DNA of 64,000 nucleotides from Flavobacterium profundi. GTDB lineage: Bacteria > Bacteroidota > Bacteroidia > Flavobacteriales > Flavobacteriaceae. The stretch lies in NCBI RefSeq assembly GCF_006491645.1, contig NZ_VDCZ01000004.1, forward strand, positions 124,001 through 188,000. The letters are read 5' to 3'. The translations under genes were made by a program, and so were the position numbers. Positions 16,636 to 24,627 of the stretch are shown here, in pieces. Below the pieces are notes generated by a model. That model did no database searches. It saw only the letters and a list, made by a program, of their open reading frames with translations, and was not told where the DNA came from. The stretch's first letter is position 1; each line of letters starts with the position of its first letter.

Positions 16636-16887
16636 ATGAAAAATTTTAAAAAACTTTCAAGAGAAGAATTAAAGAGTGTTTTTGGTGGTATAAAAGCATG
16701 TACTTTAACTGTAAAACAATCGGATGGTTCTTATATAACTTATAATGGAACATGTAAATTTGAAATGGCTTTTGAAGTAGATGCTCTTGGTCATGTTTAT
16801 CCAGTTAGTACAGGAAATTCTTTTTGCGATACAGGAGATGGAGTTTCTCATACATTAACTTCAAATGGAGGTAGATCTAGATGTTAA
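16636..16887 (+). CDS. GG-leader precursor peptide 2 with four cysteines
   Basis: An 83-residue precursor. Residues 1-18 (MKNFKKLSREELKSVFGG) are a textbook Bacteroidota double-glycine leader: amphipathic, with the L-S-R-E-E-L-K core and GG at 17-18. The 65-residue core carries cysteines at 22, 40, 64 and 83, the last being the final residue, and is rich in Gly, Ser and Thr. Such leaders are cut by C39-peptidase ABC exporters, one of which lies at 19.8 kb. It is followed by a perfect stem-loop, a TlpA-like gene and a second VKOR-thioredoxin gene. Activity (bacteriocin, signal or other) is unknown. Confidence 0.88.
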   Translation: MKNFKKLSREELKSVFGGIKACTLTVKQSDGSYITYNGTCKFEMAFEVDALGHVYPVSTGNSFCDTGDGVSHTLTSNGGRSRC

Positions 16888-16894
16888 TAAGTTT

Positions 16895-16925
16895 TTTTAG
16901 GAGAAATATTATATTTCTCCTAAAA
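16895..16925 (+). terminator. Perfect stem-loop after precursor peptide 2
   Basis: Fourteen-base arms 16895-16908 and 16912-16925 around a TTA loop, 8 bases past the precursor stop. The T-run after it is short, so it may be a partial terminator or a 3' stabiliser with read-through to the TlpA-like gene. Confidence 0.65.
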
Positions 16926-16951
16926 TTTATATGAATTATTTTTTATCTTAA

Positions 16952-18058
16952 ATGAAAAATTTTACAAGAATTTTAACACTTTTAATATTTTTATTAATAA
17001 GTATTTCATGTTCTCAAGAGCGAGAAAATAATATATTATTTGGAAACCTTTCGAATCTTCCAAATGGGATTATGTATTTGTCTGAAGAACAATTTTTTAA
17101 TAAAATCGATAGTGTAAAAACTGTTAACGGTAAATTCGAATTTAAATATGATAACAATGAGGATAATGAACCCAGATATCTTGTTTTGAACCATATTGAT
17201 GAAAATGGAATATTTAGGTTTATCGGTTTTTTGACTAAAGGAAAGTTTAAAAATGCAAAGTATGAGTCAAGTTTATTTTTGTCTGATGATTCGATTGAAA
17301 TTAGTGGTTACTTAATAGATAAAACGCCAAAAGGATATAATTTTAATAATAGATCAAAAATGATGACAGTCTCTAATGATATAAAGGCTGGATATCAAAC
17401 GAATGCAATGTTTCACACAGATGGCGATTTATTCAGTGAAATTAATAAAGATTCTTACAAAAAAATCCTTGATAAAATAAAAGAATTTCCAAATTCTTTT
17501 CATTTACTTTATCAAATTAATAATAATAGAAATAGTTTTTTGCCAGATCAAATAAATCAATTTTTAAATGTTTTTAAAGGAGATATTACAAAAAGCGAAA
17601 CTTTTTTTAAGTTAAAAAAATATAATAATAAAAGAGAAGAAGCTAGTAAATTGACCTCTCCTGTTTTATTAAATTCTAAAGGAGAAAAAAAAGAGGTTTT
17701 AGATACTACTTTTGATAGAAATTTAGTCGTTTTTTGGGCAAGTTGGTGTGGACCTTGTAGAGAGGAAATACCTTCTTTGAAAAAGGTGTACGAAAAATAT
17801 AATACAAGTATTGATTTTGTATCTATATCAACTGATTCTAATGCTACTGCATGGGAAAAGGCTCTTGAAAAAGAGAATATGCCATGGAAACAATTTATTG
17901 TAAATGAAGATTCTAAGGAATATGAAGGTGTTGAGATATTCTTTCAACTAAGTAATTCCATACCATATTCTGTTTTATTAGATAAAAATATGAAAGTGTT
18001 AAAATCAAGTGTAGGTGTAATGACAGAAAATGAATTAGAAAAATTTATTCAAGATTAA
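16952..18058 (+). CDS. TlpA-like thioredoxin-fold lipoprotein
   Basis: A 368-residue lipoprotein (ILTLLIFLLISISCSQ). The N-terminal 110 residues look like the DUF4369-type domain often joined to TlpA proteins in this phylum (FGNLSNLPNGIMYLSEEQ). The C-terminal 130 residues are a thioredoxin fold with the active site FWASWCGPCREEIPSL (cysteines near 264 and 267) and the cis-Pro region SIPYSVLLDK. Such proteins reduce or reshuffle disulfides in the periplasm. Between a four-Cys precursor and a VKOR-thioredoxin gene, it may act as isomerase or reductase for the peptide. Base composition is clearly A+T-rich compared with the exporter genes. Confidence 0.85.
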   Translation: MKNFTRILTLLIFLLISISCSQERENNILFGNLSNLPNGIMYLSEEQFFNKIDSVKTVNGKFEFKYDNNEDNEPRYLVLNHIDENGIFRFIGFLTKGKFKNAKYESSLFLSDDSIEISGYLIDKTPKGYNFNNRSKMMTVSNDIKAGYQTNAMFHTDGDLFSEINKDSYKKILDKIKEFPNSFHLLYQINNNRNSFLPDQINQFLNVFKGDITKSETFFKLKKYNNKREEASKLTSPVLLNSKGEKKEVLDTTFDRNLVVFWASWCGPCREEIPSLKKVYEKYNTSIDFVSISTDSNATAWEKALEKENMPWKQFIVNEDSKEYEGVEIFFQLSNSIPYSVLLDKNMKVLKSSVGVMTENELEKFIQD

Positions 18059-18078
18059 TTTTTTTTTATTAATAAAGC

Positions 18079-19587
18079 ATGAATTTATTTTATAATAAAC
18101 TTAAAATTTCTAAAGAAGAATTTTTATTTCAATTTCAGTCACATCCTAATTACCCTTCATTGCTTTCATTTAGTGACACATTATCTTTTTTAGGAATTAA
18201 AAATGATGTATATGAAATAGATAAAGATAACTGGGGTGAGTTGCCCAATCAATTTATAACAATTCATAACAATAAATTTACATACGTTGAAAAAAAAGAT
18301 AATGATTATTTAATTTATAGTGACAAAGCAAGCAAAATGTCTAAGTCAAAATTACATGACGAGGCTAGCGATTTTGTAATTATTTTTGAAAAAGTAGAAG
18401 AAGTTTTACACAAAAGCGAAATTAATTTCAAGTGGTTAATATATTCCTTTTTTGCTTTATTTTCTCTCTATTCATATTTTCAAAATACCGTTCAATTATT
18501 TTTATTTAATATACTTAGTATAATTGGCATATTTATTTCTTTAGGAATTTTTAATAAAAAATTTGGTAAAGAGTCTGTTGTAATCAATGCATTGTGTGAT
18601 GGCTCAAAAAAAAAGTCAGAATCTATAAGTGATTGTGAGAAAATTTTTAATTCTGACAAAATTAATTTTTACAGATTAAGGCTTTCAGATTTTAGTTTGA
18701 TATATTTTTTAGGCATATTTGTACTTGGATTATTTATTCCGCTAAGTGAGAGTATTTTAAAGGTTATCTCTTATTTTTCTATTTTAGTTATAGCTTATTC
18801 TCTGTTTTATCAATTATTCATAGAAAAAACCTTTTGTAGAATTTGTTTAACTATTATTTTAATACTGATAGTACAAATTTTAATTAGTTATTTGTTTTTT
18901 AACAACACCTTTTATTACAATGTTTTTTTCAAATCAATTATTGTTTTTTTAATATTATTTGGTTTGATAATTTATATTAACAATATTTTAAGTGAAAAGG
19001 AAGATTTTTATAGACTAAGTTTGAAAAGTATTAAATTTAAAAAGAACTATGATATTTTTAAAAAGGAATTATTAGTTAAGCACTTTGATTTTCATAATAA
19101 GAATGAAGTGTTTTGGATTGGGAAAAGAGATGCTAAACTAAACATTTCGATAGTTACCAACCCTTTTTGTGGTTACTGTAAAGAAGCTCATATTATTCTT
19201 GAAAAAATAATTAATAAGTATACTAATATTTCTGCTCAAATTAGATTTAACTATTACCCAGAATTGGCTAATGATGACCTAACTTCAATTATCTCCGCTT
19301 TTAAAAACATTTACGATTCTGAGGGTGAAAAATCTCTTTTAAAAGCCATTGAAATTTGGTATAAAAATAATAACTTGAAAAATTTTAAAAAGGAATATGA
19401 AAATTTTTTTGTTCAAGCTGATTTATCAAAAATAATATTGTTAGCCAATGATAATAGAAATAACGGACTTACTTTTACTCCTGTATTTTTAATCAATAAT
19501 TACCAGTTTCCTGACAAATATGAAAGAGAGGATATATTCTATTTTATTGATGATTTAATTGAAGATGAAGAGTTTTTTATCAATTGA
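18079..19587 (+). CDS. VKOR-thioredoxin fusion with N-terminal C39-like domain (copy 2)
   Basis: A 502-residue paralogue of the protein at 14641, with the same order: N-terminal C39-like domain without catalytic Cys (QSHPNYPSLLSFSDTLSFLG), VKOR membrane bundle with FCRICL (Cys near 252 and 255) and loop cysteines ALCDGSKKKSESISDC, then a thioredoxin domain with FCGYCKEAH (Cys near 363 and 366). The shared landmark SHPNYPSL shows homology, but most other positions differ, so this is not a recent duplicate. It follows the TlpA-like gene by 20 bases. A hand count of one 60-base line (18661-18720) gave 12 G+C, against 20 in 15301-15360 of copy 1. It probably serves precursor peptide 2. Confidence 0.85.
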   Translation: MNLFYNKLKISKEEFLFQFQSHPNYPSLLSFSDTLSFLGIKNDVYEIDKDNWGELPNQFITIHNNKFTYVEKKDNDYLIYSDKASKMSKSKLHDEASDFVIIFEKVEEVLHKSEINFKWLIYSFFALFSLYSYFQNTVQLFLFNILSIIGIFISLGIFNKKFGKESVVINALCDGSKKKSESISDCEKIFNSDKINFYRLRLSDFSLIYFLGIFVLGLFIPLSESILKVISYFSILVIAYSLFYQLFIEKTFCRICLTIILILIVQILISYLFFNNTFYYNVFFKSIIVFLILFGLIIYINNILSEKEDFYRLSLKSIKFKKNYDIFKKELLVKHFDFHNKNEVFWIGKRDAKLNISIVTNPFCGYCKEAHIILEKIINKYTNISAQIRFNYYPELANDDLTSIISAFKNIYDSEGEKSLLKAIEIWYKNNNLKNFKKEYENFFVQADLSKIILLANDNRNNGLTFTPVFLINNYQFPDKYEREDIFYFIDDLIEDEEFFIN

Positions 19588-19811
19588 CTCCAAATAATTA
19601 TTAAAAAATAATAGATTTTGTCCCATGTTATTTGAATAATTATCTTGTTAAAAATAAACTCTTCATTTCTTTTTAATTTTTCTAAAGAAAAGGATGCTAT
19701 GTTTATTTGTTACAATTTATAAAAATATAGGTAAAAGAAAATAATTAATTTGTATTAAAAATTTTTTAGGTATTTCTTTTTATTATTTTTGATAAAAATC
19801 TGAACAAACTT

Positions 19812-22013
19812 TTGAAAAAATTTCCTTATTACATCCAAACTGAAAGTAAAGATTGTGGACCTACCTGTTTAAAAATTATTGCCAAGTTCAACGGGAAAGT
19901 TTTAAATACACAAATGCTTCGTGAACTTTCTGAAACTACTAGAGAAGGAAGTAATTTACTAACTTTGAGTGATGCAGCAGAAACGATTGGTTTTCGCTCT
20001 TTAGGAGTAAAGATTTCTCTAGAAAGATTACAAGAAGCGCCACTTCCGTGTATATTACATTGGAATAAGAATCATTATGTGGTTCTGTATAAAATTAAAA
20101 AGAATAAATATTATATTTCTGATCCAGCGATTGGTCTTATAGAATATAGTGAAGCAGAATTTTTAAAATTTTGGATAGGTAACAACGCTGATGAAAACAC
20201 AGAAGAAGGTATTGCCTTATTGTTAGAACCTACTCCTAAATTTTATGAATCTGAATTTGATTTAGATAAAGACGAAGAGGGGAAAACGAAGTTTGGATTT
20301 AGCTTATTATCAAAATATATTTATCGATACAAAGCGTTTGTTATTCAATTGACGATAGGATTATTAGCAGGTAGTTTATTGCAGCTCATTTTTCCTTTTT
20401 TAACTCAAAGCGTAGTAGATGTTGGAATACAAAATCAAAACATTCATTTTATCTACTTGGTTTTATTAGCACAATTGTTTTTGTTTTTCGGAAAAACAGC
20501 TTTAGAACTCATACGCAGCTGGATTTTATTACACCTGTCTACTCGAATTAATATTGCTTTAATTTCTGACTTTTTTATCAAACTAATGAATTTACCCATT
20601 TCTTATTTTGATGTAAAAATGACCGGAGATATCATGCAACGTATTAATGATCATCACCGAATTGAAAGAATTTTAACAACATCTTCTCTAAATGTATTAT
20701 TCTCTATGATTAATATGGTTTTAATGGGAGGGATTTTGGCTTATTATAACCTTGGGATTTTTACGGTTTTCTTTATTGGTAGTTTGCTTTATTTTTTATG
20801 GGTTATTTTATTCTTAAAAAGAAGAGAAAAATTAGATTATAAGCGTTTTTCTGAAGTATCTCAAGAGCAAAGTAAGGTGATTGAGTTGATCAATGGAATG
20901 CAAGAAATAAAATTGCATAATGCTGAAAAACAAAAAAGATGGGGTTGGGAATACATACAAGCGCGATTGTTTAGGGTTTCTATGAAAAGCTTGGTTTTGG
21001 AGCAAACGCAAGGTATTGGTTCCAATTTTATAAACGAATTAAAAAATATAATTATCATCTTTTTGTCTGCACTTGCGGTTATCAATGACGGACTAACCTT
21101 AGGGGAAATGATGGCAATTACTAGTATTGTTGGAAGTTTAAATGGACCAGTAATTCAATTAATAGGATTTATTCGAGAATTGCAAGATGCTAAAATTTCA
21201 TTGGCAAGATTGTCAGAAATTCATGAAATGAAAGATGAGGTTGAAGACGAAAATGAAAAAACACGAGAAATACCAGAACATGATATTTATATAAAAGACT
21301 TGTCGTTTCGTTATACAGGTTCGGATGTAAATGTTTTGGAAGCATTAAATTTAACAATTCCAGCCAAAAAGATAACGGCAATTGTGGGAACCAGTGGGAG
21401 TGGAAAAACTACATTAATGAAATTACTCTTGAAATTTTACGAACCTCAAGAAGGAGATATTTTAATCAATAAGACGTCTTTGAAAAGTATTTCTCAGAAA
21501 GCATGGAGAAATCATATTGGATCTGTAATGCAAGAAGGATATATTTTTAGTGATACGATTGCAAATAATATTGCTGTTGGGGTTGATATTATTGATAAAG
21601 AGCGTTTACAATATGCAGCTGATGTAGCTAATATTAAAGAGTTTATTGATGATTATCCCTTGCGATACAACACTAAAATAGGTGCTGAAGGAGTAGGGAT
21701 GAGTACAGGACAAAAACAGCGTTTACTAATTGCTCGTGCGGTTTATAAAAATCCAGAAATGCTTTTCTTTGATGAAGCAACGAGTGCCTTAGATGCGAAC
21801 AATGAAAAAGAAATTATGGAAAAATTAGATGTGTTTTTTAAAGACAAAACGGTTTTGGTTATTGCACACCGTTTGAGTACGGTTATGAATGCGGATAAGA
21901 TTGTGGTTTTAGAAAAAGGGAAAATAATTGAAACGGGAACACATACAGAATTAGTGGCACTAAAAGGAAGCTATTTTAAATTGGTTAAAAACCAATTGCA
22001 ATTAGGAAATTAG
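19812..22013 (+). CDS. C39-peptidase-containing ABC transporter (peptide exporter)
   Basis: A 733-residue bacteriocin-type exporter. Residues 1-130 are a C39 cysteine peptidase with catalytic Cys15 (TESKDCGPTCLKIIAK), His in HWNKNHYVVLY and Asp in YYISDPAIG. Residues 160-450 hold the six-helix membrane domain. The ATPase has Walker A GTSGSGKTT (about 526-534), signature MSTGQKQRLLIARA (about 630), Walker B MLFFDEATSALD and the switch His in VIAHRLS. It should cut a leader after Gly-Gly and export the core. The start is TTG at 19812: the frame has no ATG back to the stop at 19767, and KKFPYYIQTESKDCG is the normal N-terminus. Confidence 0.93.
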   Translation: MKKFPYYIQTESKDCGPTCLKIIAKFNGKVLNTQMLRELSETTREGSNLLTLSDAAETIGFRSLGVKISLERLQEAPLPCILHWNKNHYVVLYKIKKNKYYISDPAIGLIEYSEAEFLKFWIGNNADENTEEGIALLLEPTPKFYESEFDLDKDEEGKTKFGFSLLSKYIYRYKAFVIQLTIGLLAGSLLQLIFPFLTQSVVDVGIQNQNIHFIYLVLLAQLFLFFGKTALELIRSWILLHLSTRINIALISDFFIKLMNLPISYFDVKMTGDIMQRINDHHRIERILTTSSLNVLFSMINMVLMGGILAYYNLGIFTVFFIGSLLYFLWVILFLKRREKLDYKRFSEVSQEQSKVIELINGMQEIKLHNAEKQKRWGWEYIQARLFRVSMKSLVLEQTQGIGSNFINELKNIIIIFLSALAVINDGLTLGEMMAITSIVGSLNGPVIQLIGFIRELQDAKISLARLSEIHEMKDEVEDENEKTREIPEHDIYIKDLSFRYTGSDVNVLEALNLTIPAKKITAIVGTSGSGKTTLMKLLLKFYEPQEGDILINKTSLKSISQKAWRNHIGSVMQEGYIFSDTIANNIAVGVDIIDKERLQYAADVANIKEFIDDYPLRYNTKIGAEGVGMSTGQKQRLLIARAVYKNPEMLFFDEATSALDANNEKEIMEKLDVFFKDKTVLVIAHRLSTVMNADKIVVLEKGKIIETGTHTELVALKGSYFKLVKNQLQLGN

Positions 22014-22048
22014 AATAAAGAGAATAAATTATAGATAAGTAAGAAACA

Positions 22049-23359
22049 ATGCCAAACGAAAATACAAACAACGAGTCGCTTCCTGCTTCAGATATTGAAT
22101 TAAGAAGTGAACAAGTACAAGAAATATTAACAAAAGTTCCACATTGGATGATTCGATGGGGAAACTTGGTGATTTTAATACTTTTGTTGGTGCTTTTGTT
22201 GTTTTCTTACTTTATTAAATATCCAGATATTAATACTGCAAAAATTACTGTCACAACAGCTATTCCTCCTGAAAAATTAGTAGCTAGAACTTCGGGTAAA
22301 ATAGAGGCTTTATTGGTGAATGATAATAGTGTTGTATCTCAAAATACTCCTTTAGCAGTTATTGAAAATACGGCTAACTATAAAGATGTTTTTTTGTTGA
22401 AAAGCATTACTGATACCATTCAAATAGATAGAACTCCTTTCCCATTCCAGAAATTACAATTTACACAATTAGGTGAAGTAGAAAGTGCTTTTGCAGTTTT
22501 TCAAAAAGAGTATAGTGCAAATGATTTATTAAAAAAATTAAAACCTTACCAAGTAGAATCAAATGCACAAAATTTTGAAGTTAATCAGTTAAAAGAAAGA
22601 TTGCTGCTGTTAGAGTCACAAAAAGAAATCAATCAATCGGAATTAGAATTAGAAAAAAATCAATTAGATAGACAAGAATTGTTATATAAAAGAGGTGTAA
22701 TTGCAGCGCAAGAATTTGAAAAATTTAAATTAGCCTATTTGCAATCTCAAAAAAACTTTAAAAATTTATTAAGTTCTATTTCTCAGTTGAAATCATCCTT
22801 AAATGATATAAATAGGAATAGTAAAAACACGACAATCAATGCTACTAAAGAGTCGATTAATCTTGAAAGAAATGTAATTCAATCTTTCTTTCAATTAAAA
22901 AAAGCAATTAAAGATTGGGAGTTGAATTATGTATTGCGAACTTCAATGAAAGGTAGAGTTTCCTTTTTACAACTTTGGTCTGAAAATCAAACGGTGGCTT
23001 CTGGAGATTTGGTCTTTTCAGTAGTCCCTATTCATGCGGATACATACATAGGAAAAGTAGTTGCAGAAGCACAAAATTCGGGAAAAATTAAAAAAGGACA
23101 AACCGTTCATATTCGTTTGGCTAATTTTCCAGATAGGGAATATGGTATTGTTCAAGGTGTGGTACACAATATTGCAGCAACTCCAGATAAAGAAGGGAAT
23201 TTATTAATTGATGTAAGTTTGCCTAACGGTTTAGAAACCTCTTATGAAAAGAAAATTATTTTTCAACAAGAAATGACAGGAACTGCCGATATTGTTACAG
23301 AAGATTTACGTTTGATTGAACGCTTGTTGTATCAGTTTAGAGATGTTTTTAAAAGATAA
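22049..23359 (+). CDS. HlyD-family membrane-fusion protein of the peptide exporter
   Basis: A 436-residue periplasmic adaptor. A short cytosolic N-terminus precedes one membrane segment (about residues 34-54, NLVILILLLVLLLFSYF). The biotinyl-lipoyl half (KLVARTSGKIEALLVNDNSVV), a long coiled coil (about 150-260) and the beta-barrel half (GKIKKGQTVHIRLANFPDREYG) follow. It links the C39 ABC transporter to an outer-membrane channel; no TolC-like gene is in the window. It lies 35 bases after the transporter and is probably in the same operon. Confidence 0.92.
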   Translation: MPNENTNNESLPASDIELRSEQVQEILTKVPHWMIRWGNLVILILLLVLLLFSYFIKYPDINTAKITVTTAIPPEKLVARTSGKIEALLVNDNSVVSQNTPLAVIENTANYKDVFLLKSITDTIQIDRTPFPFQKLQFTQLGEVESAFAVFQKEYSANDLLKKLKPYQVESNAQNFEVNQLKERLLLLESQKEINQSELELEKNQLDRQELLYKRGVIAAQEFEKFKLAYLQSQKNFKNLLSSISQLKSSLNDINRNSKNTTINATKESINLERNVIQSFFQLKKAIKDWELNYVLRTSMKGRVSFLQLWSENQTVASGDLVFSVVPIHADTYIGKVVAEAQNSGKIKKGQTVHIRLANFPDREYGIVQGVVHNIAATPDKEGNLLIDVSLPNGLETSYEKKIIFQQEMTGTADIVTEDLRLIERLLYQFRDVFKR

Positions 23360-23373
23360 AGTAAGGATTTGTT

Positions 23374-24627
23374 TTACCATTCGTTTACTTTATTCGCGTC
23401 TAGCTTCACAAAAATAAAGAGCATAATTGTAAATGCCCACAAACTCGAACCACCGTAGGAGAAAAATGGTAGAGGAACACCAATGGTTGGAAATAACTTA
23501 ATAAGCATTGCAATGTTTACAAAGAAATGGGTAAACAAATAACTGGCAACGCAATAACCATAAACACGGCTAAATTTTGTCTTTTGTTTTTCAGCTAAAA
23601 AAATTATTCTTAAGAATAAAGTCACAAAAAGGATGATTACTATAGACGAACCTATAAAGCCCCATTCTTCACCTACAGTAGTAAATATATAATCTGTATG
23701 CTGTTCCGGAACAAAACCTCCTTTGGTTTGTGTGCCTTCTAAATAACCTTTACCTGTTAAACCACCAGAACCAATTGCAATCATGGATTGATTTAAGTTG
23801 TATCCTTCTCTTTTAATATCTACATCTTTACCTAATAATACATCAATACGGTCTTTTTGATGTGGCTCTAAAACTGTTGTATAAACATAGCTTACCGAAA
23901 AAGTAAACCCTGCTATAACAATAAAAATGATACTATATAAGATGGGGTTTCTCTTTACCCTTCTTTCTTTGAAATAAAAAACGAGCATCACTAATCCAAT
24001 CCCTATCATAATGTATTTGGGATCTATTGTTAAGGCAAGAAAAAATAAAACAATCGCACTAAAACCAGAAAATAAATACCATGCTGGAAGTCCTTCTCGA
24101 TTTAAAACGAAAATTAAAGAAAGAAAAATCATTGCACTACCTGCATCTGGTTGTAAAAGGATTAATAAAACAGGAAGTAAGATGATTCCAAAAGCAAGTA
24201 ACTGATCTTTTAGGTTTTTTAAATTAATTTGTGGAAAACTGAGGTATTTTGCTAATAATAGAGCGGTTCCTGTTTTTACAAATTCAGAAGGTTGAAACCC
24301 AAATCCTCCAAATTGATACCAGTTCGTTTGCCCTTTTTTGGTTACCCCAAAAATAAACAAGCCTAATAATAGTAGAATTCCGATTCCATAAAAAATAAAA
24401 GAAAAGCGTTCAAATATTTTGGCGTCTAAAAAGAGTAATATTAATATTAAGGGAATGGTTAAAATAACAAATAGCATTTGTCTTCCGTAGGTTTGCTTAA
24501 TGTCAAATATAGAAGTAACCTCTAAAGATAAAGAGGCAGAATAGATCGTCAACCACCCCATTATTACTAGAGTAATATATAATGATACAGTTAACCAATC
24601 AATGTTACCAATACTTTTTCCTCTCAT
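23374..24627 (-). CDS. rodA: Rod-shape peptidoglycan glycosyltransferase RodA
   Basis: A 417-residue SEDS-family protein with about ten membrane segments. RodA polymerises glycan strands from lipid II in the elongation complex. Typical stretches are QPDAGSAMIFLSLIFVLNR, IAIGSGGLTGKGYLEGTQT, FVPEQHTDYIFTTVGEEWGF and the C-terminal PLPFFSYGGSSL. It is the last gene of the mre-mrd cluster, adjoining mrdA, its partner transpeptidase. It converges on the HlyD gene with only 14 bases between the stop codons and no visible terminator. Confidence 0.95.
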   Translation of the reverse strand: MRGKSIGNIDWLTVSLYITLVIMGWLTIYSASLSLEVTSIFDIKQTYGRQMLFVILTIPLILILLFLDAKIFERFSFIFYGIGILLLLGLFIFGVTKKGQTNWYQFGGFGFQPSEFVKTGTALLLAKYLSFPQINLKNLKDQLLAFGIILLPVLLILLQPDAGSAMIFLSLIFVLNREGLPAWYLFSGFSAIVLFFLALTIDPKYIMIGIGLVMLVFYFKERRVKRNPILYSIIFIVIAGFTFSVSYVYTTVLEPHQKDRIDVLLGKDVDIKREGYNLNQSMIAIGSGGLTGKGYLEGTQTKGGFVPEQHTDYIFTTVGEEWGFIGSSIVIILFVTLFLRIIFLAEKQKTKFSRVYGYCVASYLFTHFFVNIAMLIKLFPTIGVPLPFFSYGGSSLWAFTIMLFIFVKLDANKVNEW

